Source of the DNA: an uncultured Prevotella sp.
GTDB lineage: Bacteria; Bacteroidota; Bacteroidia; Bacteroidales; Bacteroidaceae
NCBI GenBank assembly: GCA_900551055.1
Contig: URUK01000033.1
Location: 1-28,777, forward strand
Reading direction: 5' to 3'
DNA length: 28,777 bases
The notes under the pieces are model-generated. The model made no database searches, was not told where the DNA came from, and saw only the letters and a program-made list of their open reading frames with translations. The stretch's first letter is position 1, and every line of letters starts with the position of its first letter. A program made the position numbers and the translations under genes. This document shows, piece by piece, positions 1 to 8,758 of this stretch.

Positions 1-89
1 TGACTTTAACTCCTTAGTGAGCGCAGCGAACGTTAACTACTTTAACTCCTTTAACTCCTAATAGAAACTCCTTTAACTACTAAAAAGAT
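1..89. repeat. TTAACTCC simple-word repeat block
   Basis: This stretch is built from variants of TTAACTCC and TTTAACTAC. It begins about 10 bases after the stop codon of the minus-strand gene at 90. Read along that gene, the words are purine-rich (GGAGTTAAAG). The same words recur at 16207-16350 and 21175-21210. It runs off the window edge, so a matching opposite arm may lie outside. Confidence 0.8.
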
Positions 90-2579
90 TTACTCCATGC
101 TTTCCATTCCGCCGTCTTCGCCGCCCATGTTTGCGCTGTTGTTCACCTTTTTCTTGGGCGCTTTGGCCTTCATGTTGCCAAAGCTGTAGGTCAGGGTTAC
201 GTTCAGCGTGCGGCCGCTTCCCCAGTTTTTCTGGCGGCGTGTGAAGGTCTCCGAGCTTGTAAAGTTTTCGAACTTGCGCGAGTTGAGTATGTCGCGGCAG
301 TTGAGCGCGAGCGTCAGTTTGCGGTCGAGGAACGTCTTGCGCACACCGAAGTTCATGCTGAAGTTGGCCTTGCGGTAGCCCTGCGTGATTACCTGTCGTG
401 CGCGGTAGCGGCCTGTAAGCTGCACCGATATGTCGAAAGGCAGCATGAGCGACGCCTGCATTCGTGCGTTCCAGGTGAAGTTGTCGTCGCTTTCCCCGGT
501 GACGGTTTGCCCGTCAATGTTGTATGTGAAGCCGTTAAGCTTGTAGTAGTAGGCGTTTGCCGTGGTGGTGAGGTTGAGTATCTTGAACAGCTGGTTCTTC
601 ATAACCAGCTCAAGACCGGTGCTTACGCTGCTGGCAACGTTCATGTATGTGGAGTACATCTGGTTGTCAGTGGTGCTCTGGTAGTTGATGCGCTGTATCA
701 CGTCGTCAGTCGGGCGGTAGTACGCGCTGACGAGCACGGAGTTGGCGTTCCACGTCTTGAGGTAGTTCAGCGAGAACGAGTTGCTGTACTCCGGGGTAAG
801 TCTCGGGTTACCGAACGATATCATCGACGCGTCGCGCGTGTTGCGGAAACTGTTTAGCTGGTGTCCGCGCGGACGGCGCAGGCGGCGCGTATAGTTGAGC
901 TGCAGCTGCTGGCTGTCGTCGAACTGGTATGAGAGGAACACGCTGGGGAACAGCTGGAAGAAGTCCTTTTTGAACGGTTTGTCGGGCGTTTCGGTGCCGT
1001 GGTCCTGTCCGTAGGTGTAGCTTGACGTGTTGATGCGCCAGTATTCGCCTCGCAGTCCGGCCATTACGCCGAGCTTGCCGAACTTCGTCGTCACCGTGGC
1101 GTACATCGCGTGCAGGTCCTGGTTGTACACGAAGCGGTTGTAATACTCCTCGTCTTCCACGGCGTTGGCTTCGTTCCACGACGTTTCGTCGATGTAGCTT
1201 TCCTGCGGAGAGTTCTCCCTGTCGAAGTTGCCTTGGTATCCGGCTTGCAGCAGCCAGCCGTCGGCTATGGGGTTTTCATAGTCCAGCTTCACCTCCCACG
1301 AGTGGTTGCGGTTGTACATCGGGCGGTACTGGTAGTCGTATTCCGTGGGTCCCGTGGGGTCGATGTACGTCGTGCTGTCCTGGTAGATGTTCTCCTGGTC
1401 CATGCGCCAGTTGTGGTAATCAACGGTGAAGTCAAGGAAGTGCTTGTCGGTGAAGCTGTGGCGGTAGTTGAACTCGCCGTAGAGCATGCGCATGTCGTTG
1501 TGTCCCGACGAGTTGCGCAGCATTATGTAAGAGTCGTGCTCCGCGCCTATTGTTCCGTAGTGGTAGGGCGTTATGCCGCCGTTTTTCCTGCTTCCGAACA
1601 TCGTCATGCCGGTAAGCGAGAAGGCGTCCTTGTCGGTTGCGTTGTACGTTACGCCTGCCCGGGCGAATAGGTTGTTGCCGTTGCGGTCGTTCTCGGTGGT
1701 GTATGACTGGTACTGGTTTGTGTTCAGGTATTCCTGATAGCTCGTTGAGCCGCCCTCGCTGGCGCGGTGGCGGTAGCCGATGTTTGCGAAACCTTCCCAC
1801 CGCCCTATGTTGAAGTTGATGTTTCCGCTCACGTTCGCGCTGCCGTTGGTGTTGCCTCCGGCCTGCACCGAGCCGTAGTATCCGGCGGTGCGGTTCTTCT
1901 TCAGCACTATGTTTATTATGCCGGCACTGCCTTCGGCGCTGAATTTTGCCGACGGGTTGTCGATTACTTCTATGCGGTCAATGCTCTCGGAAGGTATTTG
2001 TTGCAGTATTTCGGCGCGGTTGTCGCTGGTCAGTCCGCTGGCTTTTCCGTTTATCCATACTTCCACGCTGGTGTTTCCGCGCAGCGAAATGTTGCCGTCG
2101 GTGTCGACCTCTACCGACGGGATGTTCTCCAGCACGTCGGTGGCGGCCATGCCTGCGTTGCTTATGTCCTGCGACACGTCGAACGACTTGCGGTCAACCT
2201 CAAGCCTCATGCCGGGCCGCTGCGCCGTCACGGTGACCTCTTCCAGCGTCTGGCTGTCCTCGGTCATGTGCATGTCGTTGAAGTATTCGTGCTTGTGCTG
2301 TTCGCCCAAAGTGAAGTCGCGGCTCACCTCCGTGTAGCCGATGTACGACAGCTTGAGGGTATAGTCGCCGTAGGCCAGCTGCTTGATGTTGAACTGCCCC
2401 TTGTCGTCGGTTACCGCGCCTGTTACGAATTTCTGGGTGGAACGGTTGAATATTGATACGTTGACGAATGACATCGGCTCGCCGGTGGCCGAGTCAACAA
2501 TCTTTCCTTTCGCGCTGCCTTGTGCGTATGAGAGGGCTGCGCACAACAAAAACATCCAAAAAGCGATAAGTTTTTTCAT
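90..2579 (-). CDS. Outer-membrane beta-barrel protein with TonB-receptor-like plug
   Basis: 829-residue outer-membrane protein of the OMP_b-brl_3/TonB-receptor-like type common in Bacteroidetes. Order: signal peptide (MKKLIAFWMF to about residue 20), carboxypeptidase-regulatory-like domain (about 24-105), plug-like domain (about 115-230, with the typical stretch SAGIINIVLKK), then a long barrel rich in aromatic and Asn residues. It ends in a Lys-rich then Gly/Met/Glu-rich tail instead of a terminal aromatic residue, as in other members of this family. The substrate cannot be read from the sequence. I chose the start at 2579 because the signal peptide begins there; an upstream in-frame ATG at 2639 overlaps the predicted -7 box. 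It is monocistronic in the window and divergent from tRNA-Arg. Family call firm, function open. Confidence 0.9.
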   Translation of the reverse strand: MKKLIAFWMFLLCAALSYAQGSAKGKIVDSATGEPMSFVNVSIFNRSTQKFVTGAVTDDKGQFNIKQLAYGDYTLKLSYIGYTEVSRDFTLGEQHKHEYFNDMHMTEDSQTLEEVTVTAQRPGMRLEVDRKSFDVSQDISNAGMAATDVLENIPSVEVDTDGNISLRGNTSVEVWINGKASGLTSDNRAEILQQIPSESIDRIEVIDNPSAKFSAEGSAGIINIVLKKNRTAGYYGSVQAGGNTNGSANVSGNINFNIGRWEGFANIGYRHRASEGGSTSYQEYLNTNQYQSYTTENDRNGNNLFARAGVTYNATDKDAFSLTGMTMFGSRKNGGITPYHYGTIGAEHDSYIMLRNSSGHNDMRMLYGEFNYRHSFTDKHFLDFTVDYHNWRMDQENIYQDSTTYIDPTGPTEYDYQYRPMYNRNHSWEVKLDYENPIADGWLLQAGYQGNFDRENSPQESYIDETSWNEANAVEDEEYYNRFVYNQDLHAMYATVTTKFGKLGVMAGLRGEYWRINTSSYTYGQDHGTETPDKPFKKDFFQLFPSVFLSYQFDDSQQLQLNYTRRLRRPRGHQLNSFRNTRDASMISFGNPRLTPEYSNSFSLNYLKTWNANSVLVSAYYRPTDDVIQRINYQSTTDNQMYSTYMNVASSVSTGLELVMKNQLFKILNLTTTANAYYYKLNGFTYNIDGQTVTGESDDNFTWNARMQASLMLPFDISVQLTGRYRARQVITQGYRKANFSMNFGVRKTFLDRKLTLALNCRDILNSRKFENFTSSETFTRRQKNWGSGRTLNVTLTYSFGNMKAKAPKKKVNNSANMGGEDGGMESME

Positions 2580-2636
2580 AACACTTATTCTGATTGAGGC
2601 AATGTCAAAAAGTTTAATCGTTCGCATGTTTTTTTG

Positions 2637-2662
2637 CAAATAATTTGGTTTTACGCCCCAAA
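2637..2662 (-). promoter_or_regulatory. Probable promoter of the outer-membrane protein gene
   Basis: On the minus strand a TTTG (2662-2659) is followed after 16 bases by TATTTG (2642-2637), one base short of the Bacteroidetes -7 consensus TAnnTTTG. Transcription would start near 2630, leaving a leader of about 50 bases before the ATG at 2579. It overlaps the tRNA-Arg promoter on the other strand. Confidence 0.45.
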
Positions 2663-2675
2663 CCGATTACCTTTG
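2644..2675 (+). promoter_or_regulatory. Promoter of tRNA-Arg
   Basis: TTTG at 2644-2647, a 20-base spacer, and TACCTTTG at 2668-2675 match the Bacteroidetes -33/-7 consensus (TTTG, about 19-20 bases, TAnnTTTG) exactly. The tRNA begins 12 bases after the -7 box. Confidence 0.8.
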
Positions 2676-2686
2676 CACGCGGATTG

Positions 2687-2758
2687 GGTCTCATAGTTCA
2701 ATGGATAGAACAAGTCTCTCCTAAAGATTAGATTCGAGTTCGATTCTCGATGAGACCA
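2687..2758 (+). tRNA. tRNA-Arg (anticodon CCT)
   Basis: The full cloverleaf can be folded by eye: acceptor GGTCTCA (2687-2693) pairs with TGAGACC (2751-2757); D stem GTTC/GAAC; anticodon stem AGTCT/AGATT around the loop CTCCTAA; T stem TCGAG/CTCGA. The discriminator is A (2758) and CCA is not encoded. The anticodon CCT reads AGG codons. It has a consensus promoter upstream and a terminator hairpin downstream. Confidence 0.95.
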
Positions 2759-2775
2759 CTTTCAATGTCGGAAAT

Positions 2776-2806
2776 GGCGTGCAGGCATTTCGTCTGCGCG
2801 CCTTTT
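2776..2806 (+). terminator. Intrinsic terminator of tRNA-Arg
   Basis: A 9-bp stem (GGCGTGCAG with CTGCGCGCC, one G-T pair) around a 9-base loop is followed by TTTT, 17 bases after the tRNA. Confidence 0.7.
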
Positions 2807-2911
2807 GCGTTTCGTTTCGGACGTTCTTGCTTATCATTTTGACGGCTCTTTTACCCTTGTTCCCGCGCCTTCTGCAAGTCGCTGGCAGTCAGCGGCTTGC
2901 CGATATGCCGT

Positions 2912-2989
2912 CTTTTAGCCTGCAAAAGGCGGCCTTTTACAATGCAAAACATGGCCTTTTGGAAGGTGAAAGGCCACCTCTTGCGCGAC
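2912..2989. repeat. 22-bp-period array, copy A
   Basis: After a leading CTTTT box at 2912, AAAAG-like boxes start at 2924, 2946 and 2968, exactly 22 bp apart. Each is followed by 5 variable bases, a CTTTT-like box and a 7-base spacer. Cores are GCGGC, ATGGC and GCCAC. A fourth position at 2990 is decayed. The array ends about 50 bp before the -7 box of the TonB-receptor gene. Same architecture as 8400, 13482, 19861 and 28504. Confidence 0.8.
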
Positions 2990-3011
2990 ATTCAAAATAC
3001 CTACTTTTGGC

Positions 3012-3044
3012 GATTGCGGCTTTTCGGCCTTGTCGCTAACTTTG
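3012..3044 (+). promoter_or_regulatory. Promoter of the Xus-like operon
   Basis: TAACTTTG at 3037-3044 is a perfect TAnnTTTG -7 box; ATTG at 3012-3015, 21 bases upstream, is a weak -33 element. The box is followed by CAGCGCAAA, which is also found after the -7 box of the porin gene at 8783. The predicted transcript start, near 3050, rules out translation from an in-frame codon at 3030. No Fur-box-like palindrome stood out. Confidence 0.65.
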
Positions 3045-3077
3045 CAGCGCAAAACCATAGATAAGGAAATCAGTATC

Positions 3078-5471
3078 ATGTGTGTATTTAAAAGATTGAA
3101 AACAACGCTGTTGTCAACGCTGTTAGCCGGTTCCGTGTCACTTTGCGCACAAGAGAACAGCATGGGTATGGTGTCGGGGCGCATAACGTCTGACGGCAAG
3201 GCCGCTGTAAGTTACGCCACGGTGAAGCTAAAGGATACGGGCTACGGCAGCGCGACCAACGGCGAGGGAATATACCATGTCAAGGCTCCGGCAGGCGATT
3301 ACACGCTTGTAGTGTCGGCCGTTGGCTACGAGACGGTGGAGAAAAAAGTCACCCTCCACGCAGGCGAACGCCTGAAGATGAATGTCCGCATACGCGAGGA
3401 CGCCATACAGCTGGCCGAGGTCTCGGTGGTGTCGGCCGGCGTCAGCCGTGTCAAGAACTCGGCTTACAACGCCGTGGCGGTTGACACGCGCGGCATGCTT
3501 AACACCACAAAGACCCTTAGCGAGGCCCTTGCCAAGGCTCCCGGACTTAAGCTGAGGGAGAGCGGCGGAGTAGGTTCGGACATGAACCTGATGCTCGACG
3601 GCTTCAGCGGAAAGCACGTAAAGGTGTTCATCGACGGCGTGCCGCAGGAGGGAGTGGGCAGCTCGTTCGGCCTTAACAACATACCTGTGAACTTCGCCGA
3701 GCGCATTGAAGTATATAAAGGTGTGGTGCCCGTGGGCTTCGGAACCGACGCTATCGGTGGCGTAATCAACATCGTAACCAACAGGAAAAGGCGCGAGTGG
3801 TTTCTCGACGCGGCGTATTCATACGGCTCGTTCAACACCCACAAGTCGCACGTAAACTTCGGCCAGGCCTTCAGGAACGGCTTTACTTACGAGATAAACG
3901 CCTTCCAGAACTACTCCGACAACGACTATTACGTGGACGCTCCTGTGCTCGACTTCGCCACGGGAGCGCTCGACACCAAGACGCTCCGCCGCGTAAAGCG
4001 TTTCAACGACACGTACCATAACGAGGCGGTGGCGGCAAAGGTGGGCTTCACCGGCCTGCCGTGGGCCGACCGCATCATGCTCGGCTTCACCTGGTCGCAC
4101 ATGTACAAGGACATACAGACGGGCGTAAGACAGAAGACAGTGTTCGGTCAGAAGCACCGTTACGGCCATTCCCTCATGCCGTCTTTCGAGTATTCGAAGC
4201 GCAACCTCTTCCTGAAGGGGCTTAGCCTTGTGGCCACTGCCAACTACAACCGTAACTCAACGACCAACGTTGACACCGCAACCTACCGCTACAACTGGCT
4301 GGGCGAGCGGCAGAAAAAGAACGACCCGGGAGAGCAGTCGTACCAGTACATGCGCTCGGACAACGACAACTGGAACGCCACCGTTACCCTGAACTACCGC
4401 ATCGCGCACGGCCACACGCTCACGTTCAACAACGTGTTCAATGCGTTCCGCCGCGAGAATACCTCTTTATTATATAACACCGAGACGACGGAAGCCATCG
4501 CAAAGCAGTCGCGCAAGAACATCGCGGGCCTGTCTTACCGCCTTATGCCGTCGGAAAAATGGAACATCTCCGTCTTCGGAAAGTATTACAGCCTCTACGT
4601 TGCAGGCCCTGTGGCCACCGACGAGAACGCATCCGACTTTGTAAGACGTTCGCGGACGCTCGACTCCTGGGGCTTCGGCGCGGCCGGAACGTACTTCATC
4701 CTGCCCGGACTTCAGGCCAAGCTGTCATACGAAAAGGCGTACCGCCTGCCCACGGTGGAGGAGATGTTCGGCGACGAAGACCTTGAGACGGGCAGCGTAA
4801 TGCTGCGTCCGGAGCAGAGCCACAACGTAAACGTGAACCTTAGTTACCAGAAGACGCTCGGCCAGCACTCGCTCTACGCCGAGGCAGGCTTCATCTATCG
4901 CGACACGCGCGACTACATCCAACGCAGCATAGCCAGCCTTAGCGGCAACCGCGAGGGCGCGTATTACGAGAACTACGGCAAGGTGAAGACCGTAGGCTAC
5001 AACTTCTCCGTGCGCTATAACCTTGGCCGGTGGCTTAGCGTCGGCGGCAACTTCACCCACATGGACGTAGAGGACAACGAACGGCTGATGACCGGCAGCA
5101 CATCCGTCGCCAACCCCATGTACGGCTCGCGTATGCCCAACGTGCCATACCAGTTCGCCGACAGCGACGTGAATCTGTACTGGCACGACCTCGGAGGGAA
5201 AGGAAACGTGCTCACGCTGACCTACGACAACCAGTATCTGCACAGCTTCTGCTACTACTCCGACGGCCTTAGCGCGGTCAACTTGTCTGACTACATGGTG
5301 CCTACGCAGTTCTCCCACAACCTCACTCTTTCCTACAGCATCTGCCGCGGACGGTATAACTTCTCGTTCGAGTGCCGCAACTTCACCGACGAAAACCTCT
5401 ACGACAACTTCAGTCTGCAAAAAGCCGGCCGCGCGTTCTACGGCAAAGTGAGGGTGAACCTTGGCAAGTGA
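3078..5471 (+). CDS. TonB-dependent receptor (XusA-like)
   Basis: 797-residue TonB-dependent outer-membrane receptor. A signal peptide (MCVFKRLKTTLLSTLL, cleavage near CAQ) precedes a carboxypeptidase-regulatory-like domain (about 27-105), a plug domain (about 120-235, including VFIDGVPQEG and GGVINIVTN) and a 22-strand-type barrel ending in VRVNLGK. Such receptors import iron complexes or other large nutrients using TonB-ExbBD energy, which is not encoded here. The next two genes, a DUF4374 lipoprotein and a PepSY protein, match the order of the B. thetaiotaomicron XusABC xenosiderophore system, so a ferric siderophore is the likely substrate (inference from context). The start at 3078 is set by the signal peptide and the -7 box at 3037. 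A 103-bp gap with repeats separates it from the next gene. Confidence 0.92.
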   Translation: MCVFKRLKTTLLSTLLAGSVSLCAQENSMGMVSGRITSDGKAAVSYATVKLKDTGYGSATNGEGIYHVKAPAGDYTLVVSAVGYETVEKKVTLHAGERLKMNVRIREDAIQLAEVSVVSAGVSRVKNSAYNAVAVDTRGMLNTTKTLSEALAKAPGLKLRESGGVGSDMNLMLDGFSGKHVKVFIDGVPQEGVGSSFGLNNIPVNFAERIEVYKGVVPVGFGTDAIGGVINIVTNRKRREWFLDAAYSYGSFNTHKSHVNFGQAFRNGFTYEINAFQNYSDNDYYVDAPVLDFATGALDTKTLRRVKRFNDTYHNEAVAAKVGFTGLPWADRIMLGFTWSHMYKDIQTGVRQKTVFGQKHRYGHSLMPSFEYSKRNLFLKGLSLVATANYNRNSTTNVDTATYRYNWLGERQKKNDPGEQSYQYMRSDNDNWNATVTLNYRIAHGHTLTFNNVFNAFRRENTSLLYNTETTEAIAKQSRKNIAGLSYRLMPSEKWNISVFGKYYSLYVAGPVATDENASDFVRRSRTLDSWGFGAAGTYFILPGLQAKLSYEKAYRLPTVEEMFGDEDLETGSVMLRPEQSHNVNVNLSYQKTLGQHSLYAEAGFIYRDTRDYIQRSIASLSGNREGAYYENYGKVKTVGYNFSVRYNLGRWLSVGGNFTHMDVEDNERLMTGSTSVANPMYGSRMPNVPYQFADSDVNLYWHDLGGKGNVLTLTYDNQYLHSFCYYSDGLSAVNLSDYMVPTQFSHNLTLSYSICRGRYNFSFECRNFTDENLYDNFSLQKAGRAFYGKVRVNLGK

Positions 5472-5535
5472 AGAGTGAAGAACTAAGAGTTAAGAATTCA
5501 ATAGCTTACCCCTATCGGGCCTATCAGCCCTATTT
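5472..5535 (+). repeat. Composite intergenic repeat (GA-rich tag plus CCTATCGGGC block)
   Basis: Directly after the receptor stop codon come purine-rich words (GAAGAGTGAAGAACTAAG, ending in AAGAATTC). A block CCTATCGGGCCTATCAGCCC follows at about 5511-5530. The first part recurs after nadK (27832) and after the SPFH gene (20002-20038); the second recurs inside the ResB-CcsA coding sequence near 15415. Confidence 0.75.
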
Positions 5536-5574
5536 CTCACATTAGTCTTATATTAATCATCAATCAATAAACCA

Positions 5575-7008
5575 ATGAAGAAGTTTTATCTTTTTGCCGG
5601 AATGGCTGCGATAGCGCTCTCCGGCGTGTCCCTTACGTCATGTTCTGACGACGAAACGGGCGGTGGCGGCACCGGTTCTGATGCCCTTACCAACCCTTAC
5701 GTGATAGCCGCGACGGTGAACAGCACCAGCGCCGAGGCCAACGTTCTTACCACGGCAGAGTCTCTTAGCGGTGAAATAACCGCGTCGGGACTGGCCAACG
5801 AGGGTGCAACCTACTGGGTGTTCCACTCCAACAAGTACCTGTACGCCCTGAATTACCACCAGGGCGAGTCCGGCACAACGTTCTCCTTCGTGCGCAATCA
5901 GACAACAAAGGCGCTCCAGCAGCGTGCCAACGAATACTTCGTTACGCGCTTCACAACCTACGGACTGTATGACGACAAGATTATAACGACGTCGAGCGGC
6001 GAGGGCAATCCCGATTGGGCAGACCCCGTGACGGAGTATATTCCATACGTATTCAAGATTTCTTACCTCGACGTTGACGACGAGACGTTCGTCTCCAACC
6101 AAACCGCGGAGTCGGGAAGCGAGGGCGTTGTGAGCGACGAAAGCTACATCTGCGAGAACTTTTTGGGCAACGGCGAGTACGTGACGCTGGCCGGTCTCGA
6201 GCAGGTAGGCACGAAAATATACAGCGCCGCCATACCGATGGGACTGTCGCAGTACGGCTGCCAGCAGTTCACCGACGATGAGCGGACGCAATACAAGTAT
6301 GTGCGCCCGGGGTATGAAGACCTTATCAAGACCGAGGACGGCGGCTCGAACAGCAGCAGTTACAAGAAAGGCGAGCTGCAATGGACGCAGTGGCCCGACT
6401 CATGTTGGGTGGCGATATTCACCGACGACACGTTCAAGGAGAAGAAAATAGTGAAGACCGACAAGATAAGTTATGCCTGCGGACGCATGAAGTCGCAGTA
6501 TTACCAGATGGTATGGGCCACCGACGACGGCCGGTATGTGTACGTCATCTCTCCGAGTTACGCCAAGACGATGAGCGACTCGCGCCAGCAGACATCGCTT
6601 CCGGCAGGAGTTGTGCGCATAGACACGCAGACCGAGGACTTTGACGACTACTACTGCAACCTCGAACAGCTGTCGCAGAACGGCCTGCAGCGCAGCTGGT
6701 ATATGGGCGGCAGCAACTTCCTGTTCCTCATGTACGACGCTCCCATCACTTCGTCTACGAAGACTGCCAACCAGCTTGCCGTGTTCAATGCTGAAAACAA
6801 GACGCTGACAGCTGTCACCGGCCTGCCCTCCGACGTTACCGGCTTCGGCTCTACGCCTTACTTCGAGAACGGTTACGCCTACGTATCGGTGAACACCGCG
6901 AGCGGCTACCCTGCCATCTGGCAAATCAATCCGCAGTCGGGCGTAGCGATGAAGACACTCACCGTCAACGGCGCAACAACGCTTACGGGAATTGGAAGAA
7001 TAGATTAA
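5575..7008 (+). CDS. DUF4374 surface lipoprotein (XusB-like siderophore-binding protein)
   Basis: 477-residue lipoprotein that I assign to the DUF4374 family, to which B. thetaiotaomicron XusB belongs. In that system the surface lipoprotein captures ferric enterobactin for the partner receptor. The signal peptide ends in L-T-S-C23, and the residues after Cys are SDDE, matching the Bacteroidetes lipoprotein export signal, so the protein should sit on the outer face of the outer membrane. The body is all-beta looking, with repeated short segments such as YVYVISPSY and YAYVSVNT, consistent with a beta-propeller. It lies between a TonB receptor and a PepSY protein, on the same strand. Ligand identity is inferred from context, and the family call is from memory of the fold and gene order. 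Confidence 0.82.
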   Translation: MKKFYLFAGMAAIALSGVSLTSCSDDETGGGGTGSDALTNPYVIAATVNSTSAEANVLTTAESLSGEITASGLANEGATYWVFHSNKYLYALNYHQGESGTTFSFVRNQTTKALQQRANEYFVTRFTTYGLYDDKIITTSSGEGNPDWADPVTEYIPYVFKISYLDVDDETFVSNQTAESGSEGVVSDESYICENFLGNGEYVTLAGLEQVGTKIYSAAIPMGLSQYGCQQFTDDERTQYKYVRPGYEDLIKTEDGGSNSSSYKKGELQWTQWPDSCWVAIFTDDTFKEKKIVKTDKISYACGRMKSQYYQMVWATDDGRYVYVISPSYAKTMSDSRQQTSLPAGVVRIDTQTEDFDDYYCNLEQLSQNGLQRSWYMGGSNFLFLMYDAPITSSTKTANQLAVFNAENKTLTAVTGLPSDVTGFGSTPYFENGYAYVSVNTASGYPAIWQINPQSGVAMKTLTVNGATTLTGIGRID

Positions 7009-7198
7009 TAGAGTAGACGAGTGGCGAGTGACAAGTCAACAAGTGACGAGTGAACGAGTGGACAAGGAAATTTGCCTTGCCAATAAAACACATGCCCTTG
7101 TTAACTTGTCGACTCGTCACTTGTTGACTTGTCACTCGTCACTCGTTGACTTGTCACTCGTCACTTGTTGACTTGTCACTCGTCACTCGTCAACTAAT
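7009..7198. repeat. Inverted GACAAGT/GACGAGT word array
   Basis: From the first base after the stop codon at 7008, variants of GACGAGT, GACAAGT and CAACAAGT run to about 7068. A unique core (CTTGCCAATAAAACACATGC from 7076) follows, then the reverse-complement words run to 7196, just before the PepSY start. The arms pair over most of their length. The core resembles the one at 25359. Related arrays are at 18082, 22206 and 25296. Within this operon it could act as a transcript-stabilising or attenuating hairpin. Confidence 0.85.
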
Positions 7199-7204
7199 AA
7201 GAGA

Positions 7205-8359
7205 ATGAAACACTTTATCAGGAAAATCCATCTTTGGCTGTCAGTTCCATTCGGCCTGATAATCACCTTGGTGTGCTTCTCGGGAGCGATGCTCGTGTTC
7301 GAGAAGGAGGTGACGCAGCTGTTCAACGGCGGCCTTTATACGGTTGAGAAGGCCGGAGGCAGGCCGCTGCCTGTCGGCGTTTTGGCCGAGAAGGTGGCGC
7401 AAACGCTGCCAGAAGGAGTGCGTGTTACGGGCGTAACGGTGAGTTCCGACCCCGAAAAGGCATACAGCGTAAGCATCTCCAAGCCGCATCGTGCGGTGGT
7501 AATCGTCAACCAGTACACGGGCGAAGTCAAGGGGCGGCAGGAGCGCAACGCCTTTTTCGCCGCCATGTTCAGCCTGCACCGCTGGCTGATGGACAACGGA
7601 CGGCCCGAGGGGCGGCCTGCTTACGGCAAGATAATAGTGGGAATATCCACAATCATGTTTGTCATTGCGCTTGTGTCGGGCATCATAATATGGTGGCCGA
7701 AGACGCGCCGCGCACTGCGCAACAGCCTCAAACTGACTCTGCGCAATGGGCGCTTCCGCCTGTGGCACAGCCTCCATGTGGCCGGAGGAATGTATGCCGT
7801 GCTGCTGCTTCTTGTCATGTCGCTTACGGGGTTGACGTGGTCGTTCTCGTGGTATCGCACCGCCTTCTACGCCGCCTTTGGCGTTGAAGTGTCAGCCAAG
7901 GGCGCGGCGCATGGCGGCAAGGCCGCTGGAAACGACAGGAAGGCTGGCAGGAACGGGGATGACGGCAAGCGTACAGCCACCATGAACACCGCCGTGTGGC
8001 AGCAGGTATATGACCGCCTGCACGCCGGCAACCCCGATGCGCACTCCATCACCATATCCGACGGCACGGCTACGGTAAGTTCCGCAGCTTTCGGCAATAC
8101 CCGCGCTGCCGACCGTTATACGTTCGACGTGAGCACAGGGCACATCACTTCCGTGACGAAGTATGCCGACGCGGCAAGGCAGGGCAAGCTGCGCGGCTGG
8201 ATATATTCGGTACATGTAGGCTCGTTCGGCGGTCTGCTTACACGCCTTATGTGGTTTGCCGCCGCTCTTATGGGCGCTACTCTGCCGCTTACGGGCTACT
8301 ACCTGTGGCTGCGCAGGCTGCGTAACGGCGCACGGCGTAAGGCTGCCTGCACGGCCTGA
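7205..8359 (+). CDS. PepSY-associated membrane protein (XusC-like, ferric-reductase type)
   Basis: 384-residue inner-membrane protein of the PepSY_TM type. Four membrane segments are visible (about 10-32, 142-164, 192-214 and 346-369), with large periplasmic loops between segments 1-2 and 3-4. Histidines at or next to helices (H9, H125, H188, H191, H337) match the pattern expected for haem-binding siderophore or ferric reductases of this family. The second loop has a low-complexity Gly/Lys/Asp stretch (about 231-258). As the third gene of a Xus-like operon it probably acts at the inner membrane in iron release or transport. The start at 7205 follows the repeat by a few bases. Family call firm; redox activity inferred. 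Confidence 0.85.
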   Translation: MKHFIRKIHLWLSVPFGLIITLVCFSGAMLVFEKEVTQLFNGGLYTVEKAGGRPLPVGVLAEKVAQTLPEGVRVTGVTVSSDPEKAYSVSISKPHRAVVIVNQYTGEVKGRQERNAFFAAMFSLHRWLMDNGRPEGRPAYGKIIVGISTIMFVIALVSGIIIWWPKTRRALRNSLKLTLRNGRFRLWHSLHVAGGMYAVLLLLVMSLTGLTWSFSWYRTAFYAAFGVEVSAKGAAHGGKAAGNDRKAGRNGDDGKRTATMNTAVWQQVYDRLHAGNPDAHSITISDGTATVSSAAFGNTRAADRYTFDVSTGHITSVTKYADAARQGKLRGWIYSVHVGSFGGLLTRLMWFAAALMGATLPLTGYYLWLRRLRNGARRKAACTA

Positions 8360-8399
8360 TGAGACGCGTTATGTAACATGTTGATATCCAATAGCTTAT

Positions 8400-8480
8400 A
8401 AAAGGCCGTCTTTTGCATTGCAAAAGGTGGCCTTTTAGCGTGTAAAAGACGGTCTTTTGCATTGCGATTGGCCGTCAATT
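8400..8480. repeat. 22-bp-period array, copy B
   Basis: AAAAG boxes at 8400, 8422 and 8444 are followed by cores GCCGT, GTGGC and ACGGT and by CTTTT boxes. A fourth unit at 8466 reads GATTG-GCCGT-CAATT, keeping the palindromic frame with changed boxes. Period is exactly 22 bp. It starts 41 bp after the PepSY gene. Confidence 0.85.
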
Positions 8481-8758
8481 GAAGACCTGCCCCGGCCCTC
8501 CCGAAGCGTGGGAGCCTGATTGCCTGTTATTTTCTGATGGCATACCATCTTCTACTGACATGTGGGTATGGCGGCGGCATACCTATTATTGTGTACCGCC
8601 TGGCGCTTAGCAGCGCCGCCTTCCGCCGTTTGCCGGAAGCGCGGCACACTTTGTTTCGCATATCGGACAACGTGTTCTCTTTTGGCGGAGGCCGCATACC
8701 TATTTGTTGTCATTGCCGGATTGCGCGGCATTCTTTCTTTTTTTACCGATTTTTAAGT
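8481..8758. other. Long non-coding stretch with GCATACC repeats and hairpins
   Basis: No convincing gene. The word GGCATACC, or a close variant, appears near 8539, 8577 and 8695. The last two sit in a wider degenerate direct repeat (GGCGG, 3-6 bases, GCATACCTATT). Two small hairpins follow each other near 8609-8646: GGCGC/GCGCC and CTTCCG/CGGAAG. It lies upstream of the porin promoter, so it is not that gene's leader. It could hold a small RNA or operator sites. Confidence 0.5.

Noticed and set aside
2779..3039. 86-codon open frame after tRNA-Arg
   Set aside because: It begins in the tRNA terminator and reads through 22-bp array A; no credible protein.
2950..3060. Fur box upstream of the Xus-like operon
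   Set aside because: No sequence close to the usual GATAATGATAATC-type palindrome could be found by eye.
7009..7198. Insertion sequence or MITE ends
   Set aside because: No transposase and no clear target-site duplication; the arms are made of short repeated words and differ in length between copies.
8400..8480. CRISPR array
   Set aside because: The period is 22 bp with 5- and 7-base variable parts, far too short for CRISPR spacers, units are palindromic with complementary neighbours, and no cas genes are present.
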